Source of the DNA: an uncultured Moraxella sp.
GTDB lineage: Bacteria; Pseudomonadota; Gammaproteobacteria; Pseudomonadales; Moraxellaceae
Reading direction: 5' to 3'
Length of the DNA stretch: 64,000 bases
NCBI RefSeq assembly: GCF_945873075.1
Contig: NZ_CAMCBS010000009.1
Coordinates: forward strand, 16,730 to 80,729
Of this stretch, positions 44,941-55,559 are shown in pieces. Position 1 is the stretch's first letter. Every line of letters starts with the position of its first letter. The notes under the pieces are model-generated. The model was not told where the DNA came from and ran no database searches. It saw only the letters and a program-made list of their open reading frames with translations. A program made the position numbers and the translations under genes.

Positions 44941-45339
44941 TTATGCAACTAGTGCAATAACCTCACCACCGATACCTGCAGCGCGAGCAGCACGATCACT
45001 CATGATGCCTTTGCTGGTAGAGATGATAGCAACACCAAGACCTTTTTTGACGCTTGGTAGCTCATCTTTACCACGATATTGACGAAGACCTGGACGGCTG
45101 AAACGCTTCAATTGCTCGATAACGCCTTTGCCTTGGTAGTATTTAAGTTCGATGGTTAGAACTTTTTTACCGTTTTCCACTTCGCTTACTTCTGCAGAAG
45201 TCAGATAGCCTTCAGCAACTAGTAGATCAGCGATTGATTTACGAAGTTTTGAAGCTGGCATCTGTACAGATGGTTTGTTTCGTGATTGTGCGTTGCGAAT
45301 GCGAGTTAACATATCAGCAACTGGATCTTGCATACTCAT
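44941..45339 (-). CDS. rpsH: 30S ribosomal protein S8
   Basis: A 132-residue 16S rRNA binder and, in E. coli, the autoregulator of the spc operon. [18 protein letters not shown] start (AGGAG upstream) and C-terminal [20 protein letters not shown]. Confidence 0.98.
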   Translation of the reverse strand: MSMQDPVADMLTRIRNAQSRNKPSVQMPASKLRKSIADLLVAEGYLTSAEVSEVENGKKVLTIELKYYQGKGVIEQLKRFSRPGLRQYRGKDELPSVKKGLGVAIISTSKGIMSDRAARAAGIGGEVIALVA

Positions 45340-45350
45340 AGCTTAACTCC

Positions 45351-45656
45351 TTACCAGCTAGCTTTACGAACGCCAGGCACATCGCCTTGCATTACATATA
45401 GACGCAACATGTTGCGAGATAGACCAAATTTGCGGAAATAGCCGTGTGGACGACCAGTTACACCACAACGATTGCGTAGACGCACAGGTGATGCGTTACG
45501 TGGTAGAGCTTGTAGTGCTAGCATTGCATCTAGACGCTCTTCTTCGCTTGCATTTACATCACTGATGATAGCTTTTAGCTTAGCACGCTTTTCGGCATAC
45601 TTAGCGACGGTTTTTTCGCGTTTTAGTTCGCGATTGATCATGCTCTTTTTGGCCAT
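45351..45656 (-). CDS. rpsN: 30S ribosomal protein S14 (zinc-independent form)
   Basis: A 101-residue protein; long form without CxxC zinc pairs. C-terminal [18 protein letters not shown] and VRKASW are typical. Confidence 0.98.
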   Translation of the reverse strand: MAKKSMINRELKREKTVAKYAEKRAKLKAIISDVNASEEERLDAMLALQALPRNASPVRLRNRCGVTGRPHGYFRKFGLSRNMLRLYVMQGDVPGVRKASW

Positions 45657-45667
45657 AACGTTTTACC

Positions 45668-46204
45668 TTATCTAAATGGGAAGCCGAATGCTTTTAGCAA
45701 TGCACGACCTTGATCATCGTTTGCTGCGGTAGTTGTGATAGTTACATCCAAACCACGGATACGGTCGATTTTATCAAAGTCTACTTCAGGGAAAACGATT
45801 TGCTCTTTGATGCCTAGCGAGTAGTTGCCACGACCATCAAATGCTTTTGCTGAAAAACCACGGAAGTCACGAATACGAGGAATTGCAATGGCAATTAGAC
45901 GATCTAGGAATTCGTACATTTGATCGCCACGCAAAGTAACTTTACAGCCAATTGGCCATTCTTCACGAATTTTGAAGCCTGCAACTGATTTGCGTGCTTT
46001 GGTAACAACAGGTTTTTGACCAGCGATAGCGGTCATGTCTGTCAAAGCACCTTCTAGTAATTTTTTATCTTGTGCTGCACCACCAACACCCATGTTTAGA
46101 GTGATTTTAGTGATTTTTGGCACTTGCATGACATTTTCTAAGCCAAGCTCTTCTTTGATTTGCTGCTTTAGCTTGTCATTGTATAAAGATTTTAATCTTG
46201 CCAT
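45668..46204 (-). CDS. rplE: 50S ribosomal protein L5
   Basis: A 178-residue 5S rRNA-binding protein; [20 protein letters not shown] start, [20 protein letters not shown] and the C-terminal [11 protein letters not shown]. Confidence 0.98.
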   Translation of the reverse strand: MARLKSLYNDKLKQQIKEELGLENVMQVPKITKITLNMGVGGAAQDKKLLEGALTDMTAIAGQKPVVTKARKSVAGFKIREEWPIGCKVTLRGDQMYEFLDRLIAIAIPRIRDFRGFSAKAFDGRGNYSLGIKEQIVFPEVDFDKIDRIRGLDVTITTTAANDDQGRALLKAFGFPFR

Positions 46205-46224
46205 TACTATTTACCCTTAGTCTC

Positions 46225-46542
46225 TTATGCAGTCGCCACTACTTCACCAGTTGAACGATAGATGCGTTGTTTCACGCCTTCTGCATTCACTTGGTAAGCA
46301 ACACGATCTGCTTTTTGGGTTTTTGCGTTAAAAATCGCAACATTTGAAATGTGTAGGAAAGCTTCTTGCTTAACGATGCCACCTTCTTTACCTAGCATTT
46401 GGTTAGGTTTTTGGTGTTTAGTTACAATGTTAACGCCTTCAACTTTTACACGGTCCGCTTTCACCGCCAAAATTGTGCCTTGCTTGCCTTTATCTTTGCC
46501 AGCAATCACAACCACGGTGTCGCCTTTACGTAACTTTGCCAT
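46225..46542 (-). CDS. rplX: 50S ribosomal protein L24
   Basis: A 105-residue assembly initiator with the KOW motif VVVIAGKDKGKQGTILAV near the N-terminus. Confidence 0.98.
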   Translation of the reverse strand: MAKLRKGDTVVVIAGKDKGKQGTILAVKADRVKVEGVNIVTKHQKPNQMLGKEGGIVKQEAFLHISNVAIFNAKTQKADRVAYQVNAEGVKQRIYRSTGEVVATA

Positions 46543-46560
46543 AATAAGCCTCTAATACAA

Positions 46561-46929
46561 TTACAGTACTTCTGGTGCAAGTGATACAATTTTCATAAAT
46601 TGCTCACCGCGTAGTTCACGAGTAACAGGTCCAAAAATACGAGTAGCGATTGGCGCTTTGTTGTTGTTCAACAATACAGCAGCATTGTCGTCAAAACGAA
46701 GCACTGAACCATCTGGGCGACGAACGCCTTTTTTGGTACGAACTACAACCGCATTCATCACGTCACCTTTTTTAACACGGCCACGTGGAATTGCATCTTT
46801 TACTGTTACTTTGATGATGTCGCCAACAGATGCATAACGACGATGAGAACCGCCCAGTACTTTGATGCACTGTACGCGTTTTGCACCACTGTTGTCTGCA
46901 ACTTCCAGCATTGTTTCAGTCTGAATCAT
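46561..46929 (-). CDS. rplN: 50S ribosomal protein L14
   Basis: A 122-residue protein, first gene of the spc block; [20 protein letters not shown] start and [20 protein letters not shown] end. A strong promoter lies 79-107 bases upstream. Confidence 0.98.
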   Translation of the reverse strand: MIQTETMLEVADNSGAKRVQCIKVLGGSHRRYASVGDIIKVTVKDAIPRGRVKKGDVMNAVVVRTKKGVRRPDGSVLRFDDNAAVLLNNNKAPIATRIFGPVTRELRGEQFMKIVSLAPEVL

Positions 46930-47007
46930 CGCATTACTCCATATAATAAAGCAATAAAAGCCATTCGCCGTCAGAGATCTGACAGATGAACACCTAAAAA
47001 GATGTAC

Positions 47008-47036
47008 ATTATACAGGCAAATGGCTTAAATTGCAA
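47008..47036 (-). promoter_or_regulatory. spc operon promoter
   Basis: On the minus strand: TTGCAA, 17 bp, TATAAT in the 112-base gap between rpsQ and rplN. A small stem GTCAG AGAT CTGAC lies in the leader. Confidence 0.85.
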
Positions 47037-47041
47037 ATAAC

Positions 47042-47311
47042 TTAAATTTTTACCGCAGCCTCAACCACATCTACCAAAGCCCAAGTTTTGGTCTTTGAGA
47101 ATGGACGGGTTTCTTTGATGCGTACGATATCGCCTTCTTGACAAACATTATTCTCGTCGTGAGCTTTTAGTTTGGTAGAACGGCGAACTTGTTTGCCATA
47201 CATAGGGTGACGGATTTGGCGCTCAACCAACACCACGATAGACTTGTCCATCTTGTTGCTGATTACTTTGCCAGTTACAACGCCAACTTCTTGAGTGGTG
47301 TTCTCGCTCAT
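47042..47311 (-). CDS. rpsQ: 30S ribosomal protein S17
   Basis: An 89-residue protein, last of the S10 block; [20 protein letters not shown] and the [10 protein letters not shown] end. Overlaps rpmC by 4 bases. Confidence 0.98.
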   Translation of the reverse strand: MSENTTQEVGVVTGKVISNKMDKSIVVLVERQIRHPMYGKQVRRSTKLKAHDENNVCQEGDIVRIKETRPFSKTKTWALVDVVEAAVKI

Positions 47312-47505
47312 GCATCACCTCGTTGTTTTTCGTTGATCAGAGTCAAAATCTTAGCGATGGTACGACGATTCGCTTTGATTTCGTGAGTGTTGCCAAGCTG
47401 ACCCGTTGCTTTTGCCATACGCAGACGAAATGCATCAAGTTGCTTTTCGTCAAGCAATTGAGCCAACTCTTCTACTGATTTTTCGCGTAATTCGTTGGTT
47501 TTCAT
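47308..47505 (-). CDS. rpmC: 50S ribosomal protein L29
   Basis: A 65-residue protein at the exit tunnel; [20 protein letters not shown] and the [17 protein letters not shown] motif. Overlaps rplP by one base and rpsQ by four. Confidence 0.98.
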   Translation of the reverse strand: MKTNELREKSVEELAQLLDEKQLDAFRLRMAKATGQLGNTHEIKANRRTIAKILTLINEKQRGDA

Positions 47506-47918
47506 TACATAATCGTCCGTTTAACAATGGTGGTCTTGAATGGAAGCTTAGCAGCCGCTAGCGTTAGCGCTTCACGGGCTAGCTCTTCGCTAACACCTTG
47601 GATTTCATAAAGCATTTTGCCTGGCTTGATTTCTGCTACCCAGTACTCAACAGGACCTTTACCTTTACCCATACGAACTTCCAATGGTTTTTCGGTAATT
47701 GGTTTATCTGGGAATACACGGATCCAGATTTTACCACCACGCTTGATGCGACGAGTGATTGTACGACGAGCAGCTTCGATTTGACGAGCAGTCATACGAC
47801 CACGACCGATAGATTTTAGACCAATTTCACCAAAAGCAACTGTGTTACCACGCTGGGCTAGGCCAGTGTTACGACCTTTGTGCATTTTGCGAAACTTGGT
47901 ACGTTTTGGTTGTAACAT
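47505..47918 (-). CDS. rplP: 50S ribosomal protein L16
   Basis: A 137-residue protein; [20 protein letters not shown] start and [20 protein letters not shown]. The Arg that EpmC-like YcfD hydroxylates in this family lies in the GRMTA region. Confidence 0.97.
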   Translation of the reverse strand: MLQPKRTKFRKMHKGRNTGLAQRGNTVAFGEIGLKSIGRGRMTARQIEAARRTITRRIKRGGKIWIRVFPDKPITEKPLEVRMGKGKGPVEYWVAEIKPGKMLYEIQGVSEELAREALTLAAAKLPFKTTIVKRTIM

Positions 47919-47921
47919 ATC

Positions 47922-48644
47922 TTAACCTCTGTCTGTGTTGCGGCGGTTAGTACGGCCACGGCGTTTTGGTGCACGAGCTTTGTCTTCAACAACTGGGTTG
48001 TAAGCACTGTTCATGCCATCTAGGATTTCACCACGGAAAATCCAAACTTTAACACCGATAGTACCGTAAGTGGTTTCTGCACGAACTGTTGCATAGTCGA
48101 TATCAGCACGAAGTGTGTGTAGTGGCACACGACCTTCACGATACCACTCAGTACGAGCGATTTCAGCACCGCCTAGACGACCTGATAGTTCAACTTTGAT
48201 ACCTTGTGCACCAGCACGCATACTGTTTTGAACAGCACGCTTCATCGCACGACGGAACATCACACGACGCTCAAGCTGGCTTGAGATACCTTCTGCTACT
48301 AGACGAGCGTCTAGGTCTGGAGAGGTGATCTCTTGGATGTTAACCTGTGCAGGTACGCCCATCAACTTGGTCAATTCTTTTTGTAGGCTTTCGATGTCTT
48401 CGCCTTTTTTGCCAATGATGACACCAGGACGAGCACTGTGAATGGTGATTTTTGCTGCACCAGTAGGACGCTCGATATTGATGTGACTTACCATTGCACC
48501 TTCTAGTTTTTTGCGTAGGAAAGCACGAACTTGGAAGTCGTTTAGCAGATACTCAGAGTATTGCTTTGGGCTTGCATACCAGTTTGCATTGTGCTTTTTG
48601 ATAACGCCTAGACGGATACCAATTGGATGTACTTTTTGACCCAT
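47922..48644 (-). CDS. rpsC: 30S ribosomal protein S3
   Basis: A 240-residue mRNA-entry protein with KH domain ([20 protein letters not shown]). N-terminal [20 protein letters not shown]. Confidence 0.98.
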   Translation of the reverse strand: MGQKVHPIGIRLGVIKKHNANWYASPKQYSEYLLNDFQVRAFLRKKLEGAMVSHINIERPTGAAKITIHSARPGVIIGKKGEDIESLQKELTKLMGVPAQVNIQEITSPDLDARLVAEGISSQLERRVMFRRAMKRAVQNSMRAGAQGIKVELSGRLGGAEIARTEWYREGRVPLHTLRADIDYATVRAETTYGTIGVKVWIFRGEILDGMNSAYNPVVEDKARAPKRRGRTNRRNTDRG

Positions 48645-48646
48645 GA

Positions 48647-48976
48647 TTATTCCCCTACTTTAACAGTGATATGGCAAGTGCGTTTGCTGATGCGATCAGC
48701 ACGACCCTTGGCACGGGGCATAATACGCTTCAAAGTGATGCCTTCATCAACATAGATGGTAGTAACACGAAGCTTGTCGATGTCAAGACCATTGTTGTGC
48801 TCAGCGTTAGCAATCGCTGAATCTAGGCATTTCTTAACCAATTTAGCACCTTTTTTGTTGCTGAAGGTAAGAATGTCTAAAGCGCGTTCAATTGGCTTAC
48901 CACGAACTTCGTCCGCAACCAATCTTACTTTTTGTGCCGAAATGGCGGCACCACGTAATTTTGCAGTTACTTCCAT
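48647..48976 (-). CDS. rplV: 50S ribosomal protein L22
   Basis: A 109-residue tunnel protein; [20 protein letters not shown] and C-terminal [20 protein letters not shown]. Confidence 0.98.
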   Translation of the reverse strand: MEVTAKLRGAAISAQKVRLVADEVRGKPIERALDILTFSNKKGAKLVKKCLDSAIANAEHNNGLDIDKLRVTTIYVDEGITLKRIMPRAKGRADRISKRTCHITVKVGE

Positions 48977-48985
48977 GGTAGCACC

Positions 48986-49261
48986 TTATCTCTTAGATTT
49001 CTTATCAACGCCATGACCGCGATATGAACGGGTCGGAGCGAATTCACCTAGTTTATGACCAACCATTTGTTCGTTCACAATCACTGGCACATGAGTGCGA
49101 CCGTTGTGAACTGCGATGGTTAGACCTACCATTTGTGGTAGAATCATCGAGCGACGTGACCAAGTTTTGATCGGTTTGCGGTTGTTGCTCTCTAGAGCGT
49201 CTTCAACCTTGGCAAACAAATGCGCATCGATAAATGGACCTTTTTTCAATGAACGAGGCAT
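48986..49261 (-). CDS. rpsS: 30S ribosomal protein S19
   Basis: A 91-residue head protein; [20 protein letters not shown] start and [15 protein letters not shown]. Confidence 0.98.
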   Translation of the reverse strand: MPRSLKKGPFIDAHLFAKVEDALESNNRKPIKTWSRRSMILPQMVGLTIAVHNGRTHVPVIVNEQMVGHKLGEFAPTRSYRGHGVDKKSKR

Positions 49262-49273
49262 GAAACTTTTCCT

Positions 49274-50101
49274 TTATTTCTTGGCACGACGGCGACGGAT
49301 GATCATACTGTCAGTACGCTTGTTAGAACGAGTCTTAAGACCCTTAGCTTTCTGACCCCATGGGCTAGTTGGGTGCTTACCGAAGTTACGGCCTTCACCA
49401 CCACCGTGTGGGTGGTCAATCGGGTTCATCGCAGTACCACGAACGGTAGGACGAACACCACGCCAGCGTGCTGCACCTGCTTTACCTAGTGATTTTAGGT
49501 TGTTTTCAGTGTTTGATACTTCACCAATTACCGCACGGCAGTTAGCGTGGATACGGCGAGTCTCACCTGAACGCAAACGAACGATCACATAAGCACCATC
49601 ACGACCTAGCAACTGAACTGCTGCACCAGCTGAACGAGCGATTTGCGCGCCTTTGCCGATTTTTAGTTCGATGTTGTGGATCACAGTACCAACAGGAATA
49701 TTCTTAAGTGGCAAGCAGTTACCTGGACGGATTGGCGCTGCTTCACCTGATACTACTTGGTCGCCTACGCTCAATTTCTTTGGAGCGATGATGTAGCGAC
49801 GCTCACCATCTGCATACTTAAGTAGTGCGATGTGTGCGGTACGGTTTGGATCGTATTCAATACGCTCAACAACAGCTGGGATACCGTCTTTGTTGCGTTT
49901 GAAGTCAACTAGACGATAGTGTTGCTTGTGACCACCACCGATGTGGCGAGTAGTAATACGACCGTTGTTGTTACGACCACCAGTTTTAGCTTTTGATTCA
50001 ACAAGCGGTGCATATGGACGACCTTTGTAAAGGTGTGGATGCACTACTTTCTCAACAAAGCGGCGACCTGGTGATGTAGGTTTTGCTTTTACGATAGGCA
50101 T
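49274..50101 (-). CDS. rplB: 50S ribosomal protein L2
   Basis: A 275-residue peptidyl-transferase-centre protein; [20 protein letters not shown] and the C-terminal [20 protein letters not shown] with the conserved His. Confidence 0.98.
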   Translation of the reverse strand: MPIVKAKPTSPGRRFVEKVVHPHLYKGRPYAPLVESKAKTGGRNNNGRITTRHIGGGHKQHYRLVDFKRNKDGIPAVVERIEYDPNRTAHIALLKYADGERRYIIAPKKLSVGDQVVSGEAAPIRPGNCLPLKNIPVGTVIHNIELKIGKGAQIARSAGAAVQLLGRDGAYVIVRLRSGETRRIHANCRAVIGEVSNTENNLKSLGKAGAARWRGVRPTVRGTAMNPIDHPHGGGEGRNFGKHPTSPWGQKAKGLKTRSNKRTDSMIIRRRRAKK

Positions 50102-50112
50102 TTTGTTAATCC

Positions 50113-50442
50113 TTATTCGTTAGTCGCTGTTTCACTAGTGATTTCTTCACCAGCACCGATTTGTACGTCTGAACCAGCTTTTAGGGTTACATACGCTTTT
50201 TTGATGTCGTTACGCTTACCAACAACACGGCCAAAACGCTTAGTTTTGCCTTTGATGTTTAGCGTGTTTACTTTAACAACTTCAACACCTTCAAACATTA
50301 GCTCAACAGCTTGTTTGATTTCTTTTTTGGTAGCTTTGCCATCAACTTTGAAAACCTGCACACCAAGCGTATCACCTAGGCGTTGAGATTTTTCTGAAAA
50401 TACAGGTGCTTTTAGTACCTGATATAGTCTTGCGTTGCTCAT
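50113..50442 (-). CDS. rplW: 50S ribosomal protein L23
   Basis: A 109-residue exit-tunnel protein that docks trigger factor and [17 protein letters not shown] and [20 protein letters not shown]. Overlaps rplD by 4 bases. Confidence 0.97.
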   Translation of the reverse strand: MSNARLYQVLKAPVFSEKSQRLGDTLGVQVFKVDGKATKKEIKQAVELMFEGVEVVKVNTLNIKGKTKRFGRVVGKRNDIKKAYVTLKAGSDVQIGAGEEITSETATNE

Positions 50443-51041
50443 GCAAGTGTCTCCTCAAATTGTTTGGCTGCTTCAACAGTCATAATTACTTTGTCAAAAG
50501 AAACCAAGCTTACTGGATCAACTTCACGAGTACCCAATACATTCACATATGGGATATTGCGTGCAGCTAGGTACAAGTTTTCGTCAACTTCGTGAGTTAC
50601 GATCAATGCACGCGGTGCGTTTAGGTCAGCCAATTTAGCAACCAATTCTTTCGTTTTTGGTGAAGAAACAGTGATGTCATCAACCAATACCAAACGCTCT
50701 TGACGCACTAGCTCAGCTAAGATGCATTGCATTGCACCACGGTACATTTTACGGTTCACTTTTTGTGACCAGTCTTGTGGCTTAGCAGCGAATGCACGAC
50801 CACCGCCAACCCAGATAGGGCTACGGATAGAACCAGCGCGTGCACGGCCAGTACCTTTTTGACGCCATGGCTTTTTGCCACCGCCAGAAACTTCGCCACG
50901 AGTTTTTTGTGCACGAGTACCTTGACGAGCACCAGCCAAATAAGCGGTAACTACTTGGTGTACCAAGGCTTCATTGAACTCACGGCCGAATGCGACCTCA
51001 GAAAGCTCAACCGCTGCACCTGTAACAGTTTTTAAATTCAC
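50439..51041 (-). CDS. rplD: 50S ribosomal protein L4
   Basis: A 200-residue protein, in E. coli the repressor of the S10 operon through its leader. [20 protein letters not shown] is the tunnel loop. The long S10 leader at 52056-52365 is where it might act here. Confidence 0.98.
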   Translation of the reverse strand: MNLKTVTGAAVELSEVAFGREFNEALVHQVVTAYLAGARQGTRAQKTRGEVSGGGKKPWRQKGTGRARAGSIRSPIWVGGGRAFAAKPQDWSQKVNRKMYRGAMQCILAELVRQERLVLVDDITVSSPKTKELVAKLADLNAPRALIVTHEVDENLYLAARNIPYVNVLGTREVDPVSLVSFDKVIMTVEAAKQFEETLA

Positions 51042-51052
51042 GTTTAATCCCC

Positions 51053-51691
51053 TTAGGCTTTAACTGACGGACGTACGATAACATCGCCACCGTTGGCACC
51101 TGGAACAGCACCCTTGATGACTAGTACACCTTTTTCGGCGTCAACTGAAACAATTTCCAAGCCTTGAACGGTAACACGCTTGTTACCCATTTGACCTGGC
51201 ATTTTTTTGCCTTTGAAAACGCGACCTGGGGTTTGGTTTTGACCTGTAGAACCCAATACACGGTGAGAAACAGAGTTACCGTGAGTTGCGTCTTGTGTGC
51301 GGAAGTTGTGACGCTTCACACCACCTTGGAAACCTTTACCCTTGCTTTGACCAGTCACATCAACCAACTGACCAACTTCAAAGATATCAGCTAGGATATT
51401 GCCGCCAACTTCGCGACCTTCTAGGTCAGCTTCTTCTGCGCGGAATTCCCAAACACCACGACCAGCGGCTACGCCAGCTTTTGCGAAGTGTCCTTTTTGA
51501 GCAGCAGTTACGCGGCTGTCACGACGCTCACCTGTGGTGATCTGAATCGCGTTATAGCCATCGGTGTCTACTGTTTTGATTTGCGAGATGCGGTTGGCAT
51601 CAACCTCAACCACTGTCACAGGGATTGAAACGCCTGCTTCAGTGAAGACTCGGGTCATGCCGCATTTTTTACCGACTAAACCAATCGCCAT
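51053..51691 (-). CDS. rplC: 50S ribosomal protein L3
   Basis: A 212-residue protein; [20 protein letters not shown] start and the central [20 protein letters not shown] with the Gln methylated by PrmB in relatives. ATG 51691 with GAGG upstream is preferred over the tracked start. Confidence 0.98.
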   Translation of the reverse strand: MAIGLVGKKCGMTRVFTEAGVSIPVTVVEVDANRISQIKTVDTDGYNAIQITTGERRDSRVTAAQKGHFAKAGVAAGRGVWEFRAEEADLEGREVGGNILADIFEVGQLVDVTGQSKGKGFQGGVKRHNFRTQDATHGNSVSHRVLGSTGQNQTPGRVFKGKKMPGQMGNKRVTVQGLEIVSVDAEKGVLVIKGAVPGANGGDVIVRPSVKA

Positions 51692-51743
51692 TTTAGACCT
51701 CATTTATATTAAAAGTTAATAGTTCAAACCAGACTTATGTTCA

Positions 51744-52055
51744 TTAGCCCAAAGCGATCTGAACATCAACACCAGCAGCTAGATCTAGCTTCATCAGTGC
51801 ATCGACAGTTTTGTCAGTTGGTTGCACGATGTCGATCATACGCTTATGGGTGCGAATTTCGTACTGGTCACGAGCGTCTTTGTTGACGTGTGGTGATGTC
51901 AATACGTTGAACCGCTCAATACGAGTCGGCAACGGTACAGGACCGCAAACTTGTGCACCTGTACGCTTTGCAGTATCGACAATCTCTTGTGCCGACTGGT
52001 CAATCAGACGATGGTCGAACGATTTTAGTCGGATACGGATTCTCTGGTTAGCCAT
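51744..52055 (-). CDS. rpsJ: 30S ribosomal protein S10
   Basis: A 103-residue head protein that also serves as transcription antitermination factor Nus[21 protein letters not shown] start and [20 protein letters not shown]. First gene of the S10 operon. Confidence 0.98.
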   Translation of the reverse strand: MANQRIRIRLKSFDHRLIDQSAQEIVDTAKRTGAQVCGPVPLPTRIERFNVLTSPHVNKDARDQYEIRTHKRMIDIVQPTDKTVDALMKLDLAAGVDVQIALG

Positions 52056-52365
52056 GCCAACAAGCTCCTAATTAAGTGCTTTATAAACTTCCATCTATGC
52101 GTTTATTGCGTTTTAGACTTCAGTTAAACCGTTAAAATTTGTTCTCGAAAATCTGAAAACAAAATAATCCTATCCCTGCCAACCTTGCATAAGAACGCTG
52201 GTAGCAGGGGTGTTTTGTTCAATAGTGCCAAAATCGATGCTTTGGCTGTGGCGTTGACTTGGTACTTCCTCAACTGTTGAACATTGGTTCATTCATGAAG
52301 TAAACTTTTGATTCATTTGGCAAATTCTGCCATCAAAAGCGCAACGCAATATAATGATGGTGCGT

Positions 52366-52393
52366 ATTATACACGAAAATTGGCACAATGCAA
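52366..52393 (-). promoter_or_regulatory. S10 operon promoter
   Basis: On the minus strand: TTGCAT, 16 bp, TATAAT. It implies a leader of about 300 nt (52056-52358) ahead of rpsJ. The leader has a GC-rich hairpin region around 52185-52215. The remaining 52394-52611 is AT-rich with no gene. Confidence 0.82.
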
Positions 52394-52611
52394 GGTATTT
52401 ATTGGCTTTTTGTGCGTTTTTCGCTAAGTTTTTTGTGGATTTTACAAAAGGCAAACAAAGTGTTGAATTTGGTTAAATTTTAATCAATTTGCCACTATCG
52501 TTATCAATGATTGTGTATATTGATACATTTATTAATTTAATAAAATTTCTCAATCTTTAAAACAATATTAATTTAACCAATTACTTTTTGTAATTTACTA
52601 TAAAATATTAA

Positions 52612-54246
52612 TCAATCCAGTGCAATGTTATACTGCTCTTGTTGGTACAAAGGTTCAATCTCAAAACGGATTGGCTTACCAATCAGATATTCCAAATCAG
52701 CCACGGTGTTCGCTTCGCTTGAGAGCATCAAATCAATCACGGCACTATGTGCGATGACGGTGAACTGTCGTGGTGCATTAAAGGTGCGTGCATAACGCAT
52801 GATTTCACGAAAGATTTCAAAGCAGACAGTCTCTGCGGTCTTGATATAGCCCTTGCCTTCACAGACGGGGCATGGCTCGCACAGCTGTTGTGGCAGCGAC
52901 TCTCGGGTACGCTTGCGTGTCATTTCAACCAATCCAAGCTCACTGACCTGCGTGATATTGGTTTTGGCATAGTCATACGACAGCTGTTCTTGTAAGCTTG
53001 CCAAGACATCCGCTCGGTGTGCTTCTTCGAGCATATCAATGAAATCTAGAATAATAATCCCGCCCAAGTTTCTTAGGCGAATCTGCCTTGCGATGACTTG
53101 TGTGGCTTCTAGATTGGTCTTATAGACTGTATCTTCGAGTGAACGCGCGCCGACATATGAGCCTGTATTGACATCGATGGTGGTCATCGCTTCGGTTTGA
53201 TCGATAATCAGATAGCCACCAGACTTGAGATCAACACGGCGTTTTAGGGCGTTTTGGACATCTTCTTCGACACGATACAGGTCAAATAACGGCACTTCGC
53301 CCGCATAATGCGCTACCATCGGCGCAATCGATGGTACAAACTCACGAGCAAAATGCGCCACTTCGTGATATACCGCTTCGTGGTCGATGAGCACTTTGGT
53401 GGTTTTTTCGTTTACTAGGTCACGAATACAGCGTAGCGGCAGGGACAGCTCTTGATAGATGAGTTCGGATTTTTTGTTTGAGTGTAATTTGGCGGCGGCT
53501 TGGCGTGCCAAAATCGTACGCCACAGTTGCACGAGATAATAAATATCTTCTTCAAGCTTAATGTCGCTGACCTTTTCGGCGGCGGTGCGCGCGATGAGTC
53601 CACCGTTCAGCTTGGCAGATTGCAACAGTTCGGTCAAGACAGTCTTGAGCCGTGTACGCTCATCACTCTCTTCGATACGAATGGAGACGCCGACATATTC
53701 ATCACTGGTCGGCAGATAAACCAAATAGCGTGATGGTAATGAGATATTGGTCGTCAGGCGAGCACCCTTTGTGCCGAGCTCATCTTTGATGACCTGCACC
53801 AAGATACGGTCGCCTTCTCTCAAGCGATATTGGATCAGATCTGTGCTTGGTATGGATTTTTTGACGACGGCAAGTGATTTGACATCAGTGACAGCACTGT
53901 GCCCTTGCTCAAGCTCGCTTTGGGCTTGGCTAGGGCTTAGGCTTGTAGGGCTTTGGGCGATGGCAAGCCGTGTGATGGCGGTCGTTGGCATCTCATCACT
54001 GCTGTCGGTGGCTCGCTTGGGTTTTTGCATATCATTGGCGTGCAAAAACGCGGTGCGTGCTTGCCCAATATCCACAAACGCCGCCTGCATCCCTGGTAGC
54101 ACTCGCACCACCGTGCCCAGATAAATATTACCCACCAAGCCAAGCTTTTGGTGGCGTTCGATTAAGATTTCGCTTGTAATGCCATCGGTAAGCACCGCTA
54201 CCCGAGATTCCATCGGGGTATAATTAATTAATAACTCTTCTGACAT
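52612..54246 (-). CDS. rng: Ribonuclease G with an insertion in the S1 domain
   Basis: An RNase E/G-family endoribonuclease that matures 16S rRNA 5' ends. Catalytic Asp residues are in TTIDVNTGSYVG and DFIDMLEE; the zinc-link is CEPCPVCEGKGY. At 544 residues it is longer than E. coli RNase G (489). The excess is a low-complexity Ser/Thr/Pro/Gln stretch of roughly 60 residues (about 76-135) inside the S1 domain, between FLHANDM and IQYRLREGDRILVQV. It is followed by an AT-rich gap before the S10 leader; maf lies upstream as in many relatives. Confidence 0.93.
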   Translation of the reverse strand: MSEELLINYTPMESRVAVLTDGITSEILIERHQKLGLVGNIYLGTVVRVLPGMQAAFVDIGQARTAFLHANDMQKPKRATDSSDEMPTTAITRLAIAQSPTSLSPSQAQSELEQGHSAVTDVKSLAVVKKSIPSTDLIQYRLREGDRILVQVIKDELGTKGARLTTNISLPSRYLVYLPTSDEYVGVSIRIEESDERTRLKTVLTELLQSAKLNGGLIARTAAEKVSDIKLEEDIYYLVQLWRTILARQAAAKLHSNKKSELIYQELSLPLRCIRDLVNEKTTKVLIDHEAVYHEVAHFAREFVPSIAPMVAHYAGEVPLFDLYRVEEDVQNALKRRVDLKSGGYLIIDQTEAMTTIDVNTGSYVGARSLEDTVYKTNLEATQVIARQIRLRNLGGIIILDFIDMLEEAHRADVLASLQEQLSYDYAKTNITQVSELGLVEMTRKRTRESLPQQLCEPCPVCEGKGYIKTAETVCFEIFREIMRYARTFNAPRQFTVIAHSAVIDLMLSSEANTVADLEYLIGKPIRFEIEPLYQQEQYNIALD

Positions 54247-54433
54247 TTTTTACTCAATTTTTATAATTTTAACATTCTAAATCGCTATTAATTATAGTAA
54301 GCGATATTGGGGATTTATGCAAGGTAAAGCGATACAGCTTGCGTACAGCGTGCATGGTGCTTGATTGGTGCTCAAGCGTATGACTTAAGCCACTATCGGT
54401 ACTTGTAATTGATGCTTGTGGTGTTTTACTTTA

Positions 54434-55051
54434 TTAATCCGCTTTTGGGCAGTCAAGCATATCATCTAGCGCCTGCACCACCTGTGCAAGTGGCAAGCCA
54501 ACCACATTGGTATAGCTACCGTGGATCGCTCGTACCCATGCTGCTGCACCGCCTTGGATGGCATACGCTCCTGCCTTATCTTGTGGCTCGCCTGACTGCC
54601 AGTAGCTTATCTTTTGGGCATCACTTAGGCGGACAAACTCAACCTGTGTCCGCTCGCACAAATAACGCTGATCAATGCACGCACCCTGTGAAAGGCGAGT
54701 CAAACAAACAGCCGTCCAAATCTCATGCGTCGTATCTGATAACCTATCCCACATCCGATAAGCATCTGCTTGATTGACAGGCTTGGTCAAGACTTCACCA
54801 TCATCAAGCACGCCAATGGTATCGGCAGTGATGACAATGCACTCACTTGGCAAAGTCGCATCCGCCATCACCGCATCGGCTTTGGTCATCACCATACGGC
54901 GAATATAGGCATCTGCCGTCTCGCCTGCCAGCCACGATTCATCGATATCCACACCCACCGTCATAAACTCAATCCCTGCTTGGCTAAGCAGCTCTCTACG
55001 GCGCGGTGATGTCGATGCTAGGATGATGGCTGGGCGTGTGACTGTGTTCAT
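54434..55051 (-). CDS. maf: Maf-family nucleoside triphosphate pyrophosphatase
   Basis: A 205-residue house-cleaning enzyme that hydrolyses dTTP/UTP or modified nucleotides. IILASTSPRRRELLSQAGI is the diagnostic N-terminus; the catalytic Asp is in VITADTIGVL; KPVNQADAYRMWDRLSD and KAGAYAIQGGAAAWV follow. Upstream of rng with 187 gene-free bases between, the usual neighbourhood (mre-maf-rng) without mreBCD visible. Confidence 0.92.
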   Translation of the reverse strand: MNTVTRPAIILASTSPRRRELLSQAGIEFMTVGVDIDESWLAGETADAYIRRMVMTKADAVMADATLPSECIVITADTIGVLDDGEVLTKPVNQADAYRMWDRLSDTTHEIWTAVCLTRLSQGACIDQRYLCERTQVEFVRLSDAQKISYWQSGEPQDKAGAYAIQGGAAAWVRAIHGSYTNVVGLPLAQVVQALDDMLDCPKAD

Positions 55052-55152
55052 GCGGATTAATCCAGTGTCGGCTTAAAAGTGTGGCAATTATCCACCTTTT
55101 CATAGACTTGGTCAAATCAAATCGTCATCAGCACAGATTTCTATCCATCTCT

Positions 55153-55180
55153 TTGTACTCATGGCAAGCTATGGTACAAT
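55153..55180 (+). promoter_or_regulatory. gatCAB promoter
   Basis: TTGTAC, 16 bp, TACAAT, about 41 bases before the gatC start. Confidence 0.75.
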
Positions 55181-55220
55181 GGTGCTGATTTTTTTCTTAT
55201 TTTTATCTCAAGGAAAAACC

Positions 55221-55511
55221 ATGAGCCAACTTACTTCGGACGATATCCTATCGGTTGCCAATTTGGCACGCCTAAAAGTGGATGACAACCTAGCAGCCGA
55301 CTACGCCAAAGACATCAGCAAAATCCTAGCGATGATGGATATCTTAAGCTCGGTCAATACCGACGGCGTCGCCCCACTTGCCAATATTCACGAATCTAGC
55401 CAAACCCTGCGTGCCGATGTGCCGACCACCGACATTGACCGCACCGCCAATCAATCCGTTGCACCAAGCACAGCAGATGGCTTGTACCTTGTACCACAAG
55501 TGATTGAATAA
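55221..55511 (+). CDS. gatC: Asp-tRNA(Asn)/Glu-tRNA(Gln) amidotransferase subunit C
   Basis: The 96-residue belt subunit linking GatA and GatB. SDDILSVANLARLKVDDNLA start and the RADVPTTDID segment are typical. ATG 55221 with AAGGA is the start; the tracked ORF starts 20 codons earlier in the promoter. Confidence 0.96.
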   Translation: MSQLTSDDILSVANLARLKVDDNLAADYAKDISKILAMMDILSSVNTDGVAPLANIHESSQTLRADVPTTDIDRTANQSVAPSTADGLYLVPQVIE

Positions 55512-55559
55512 TTGAATAGTTTGATTAAAATTCGTGATAATTAACACTTAGGACACTCC

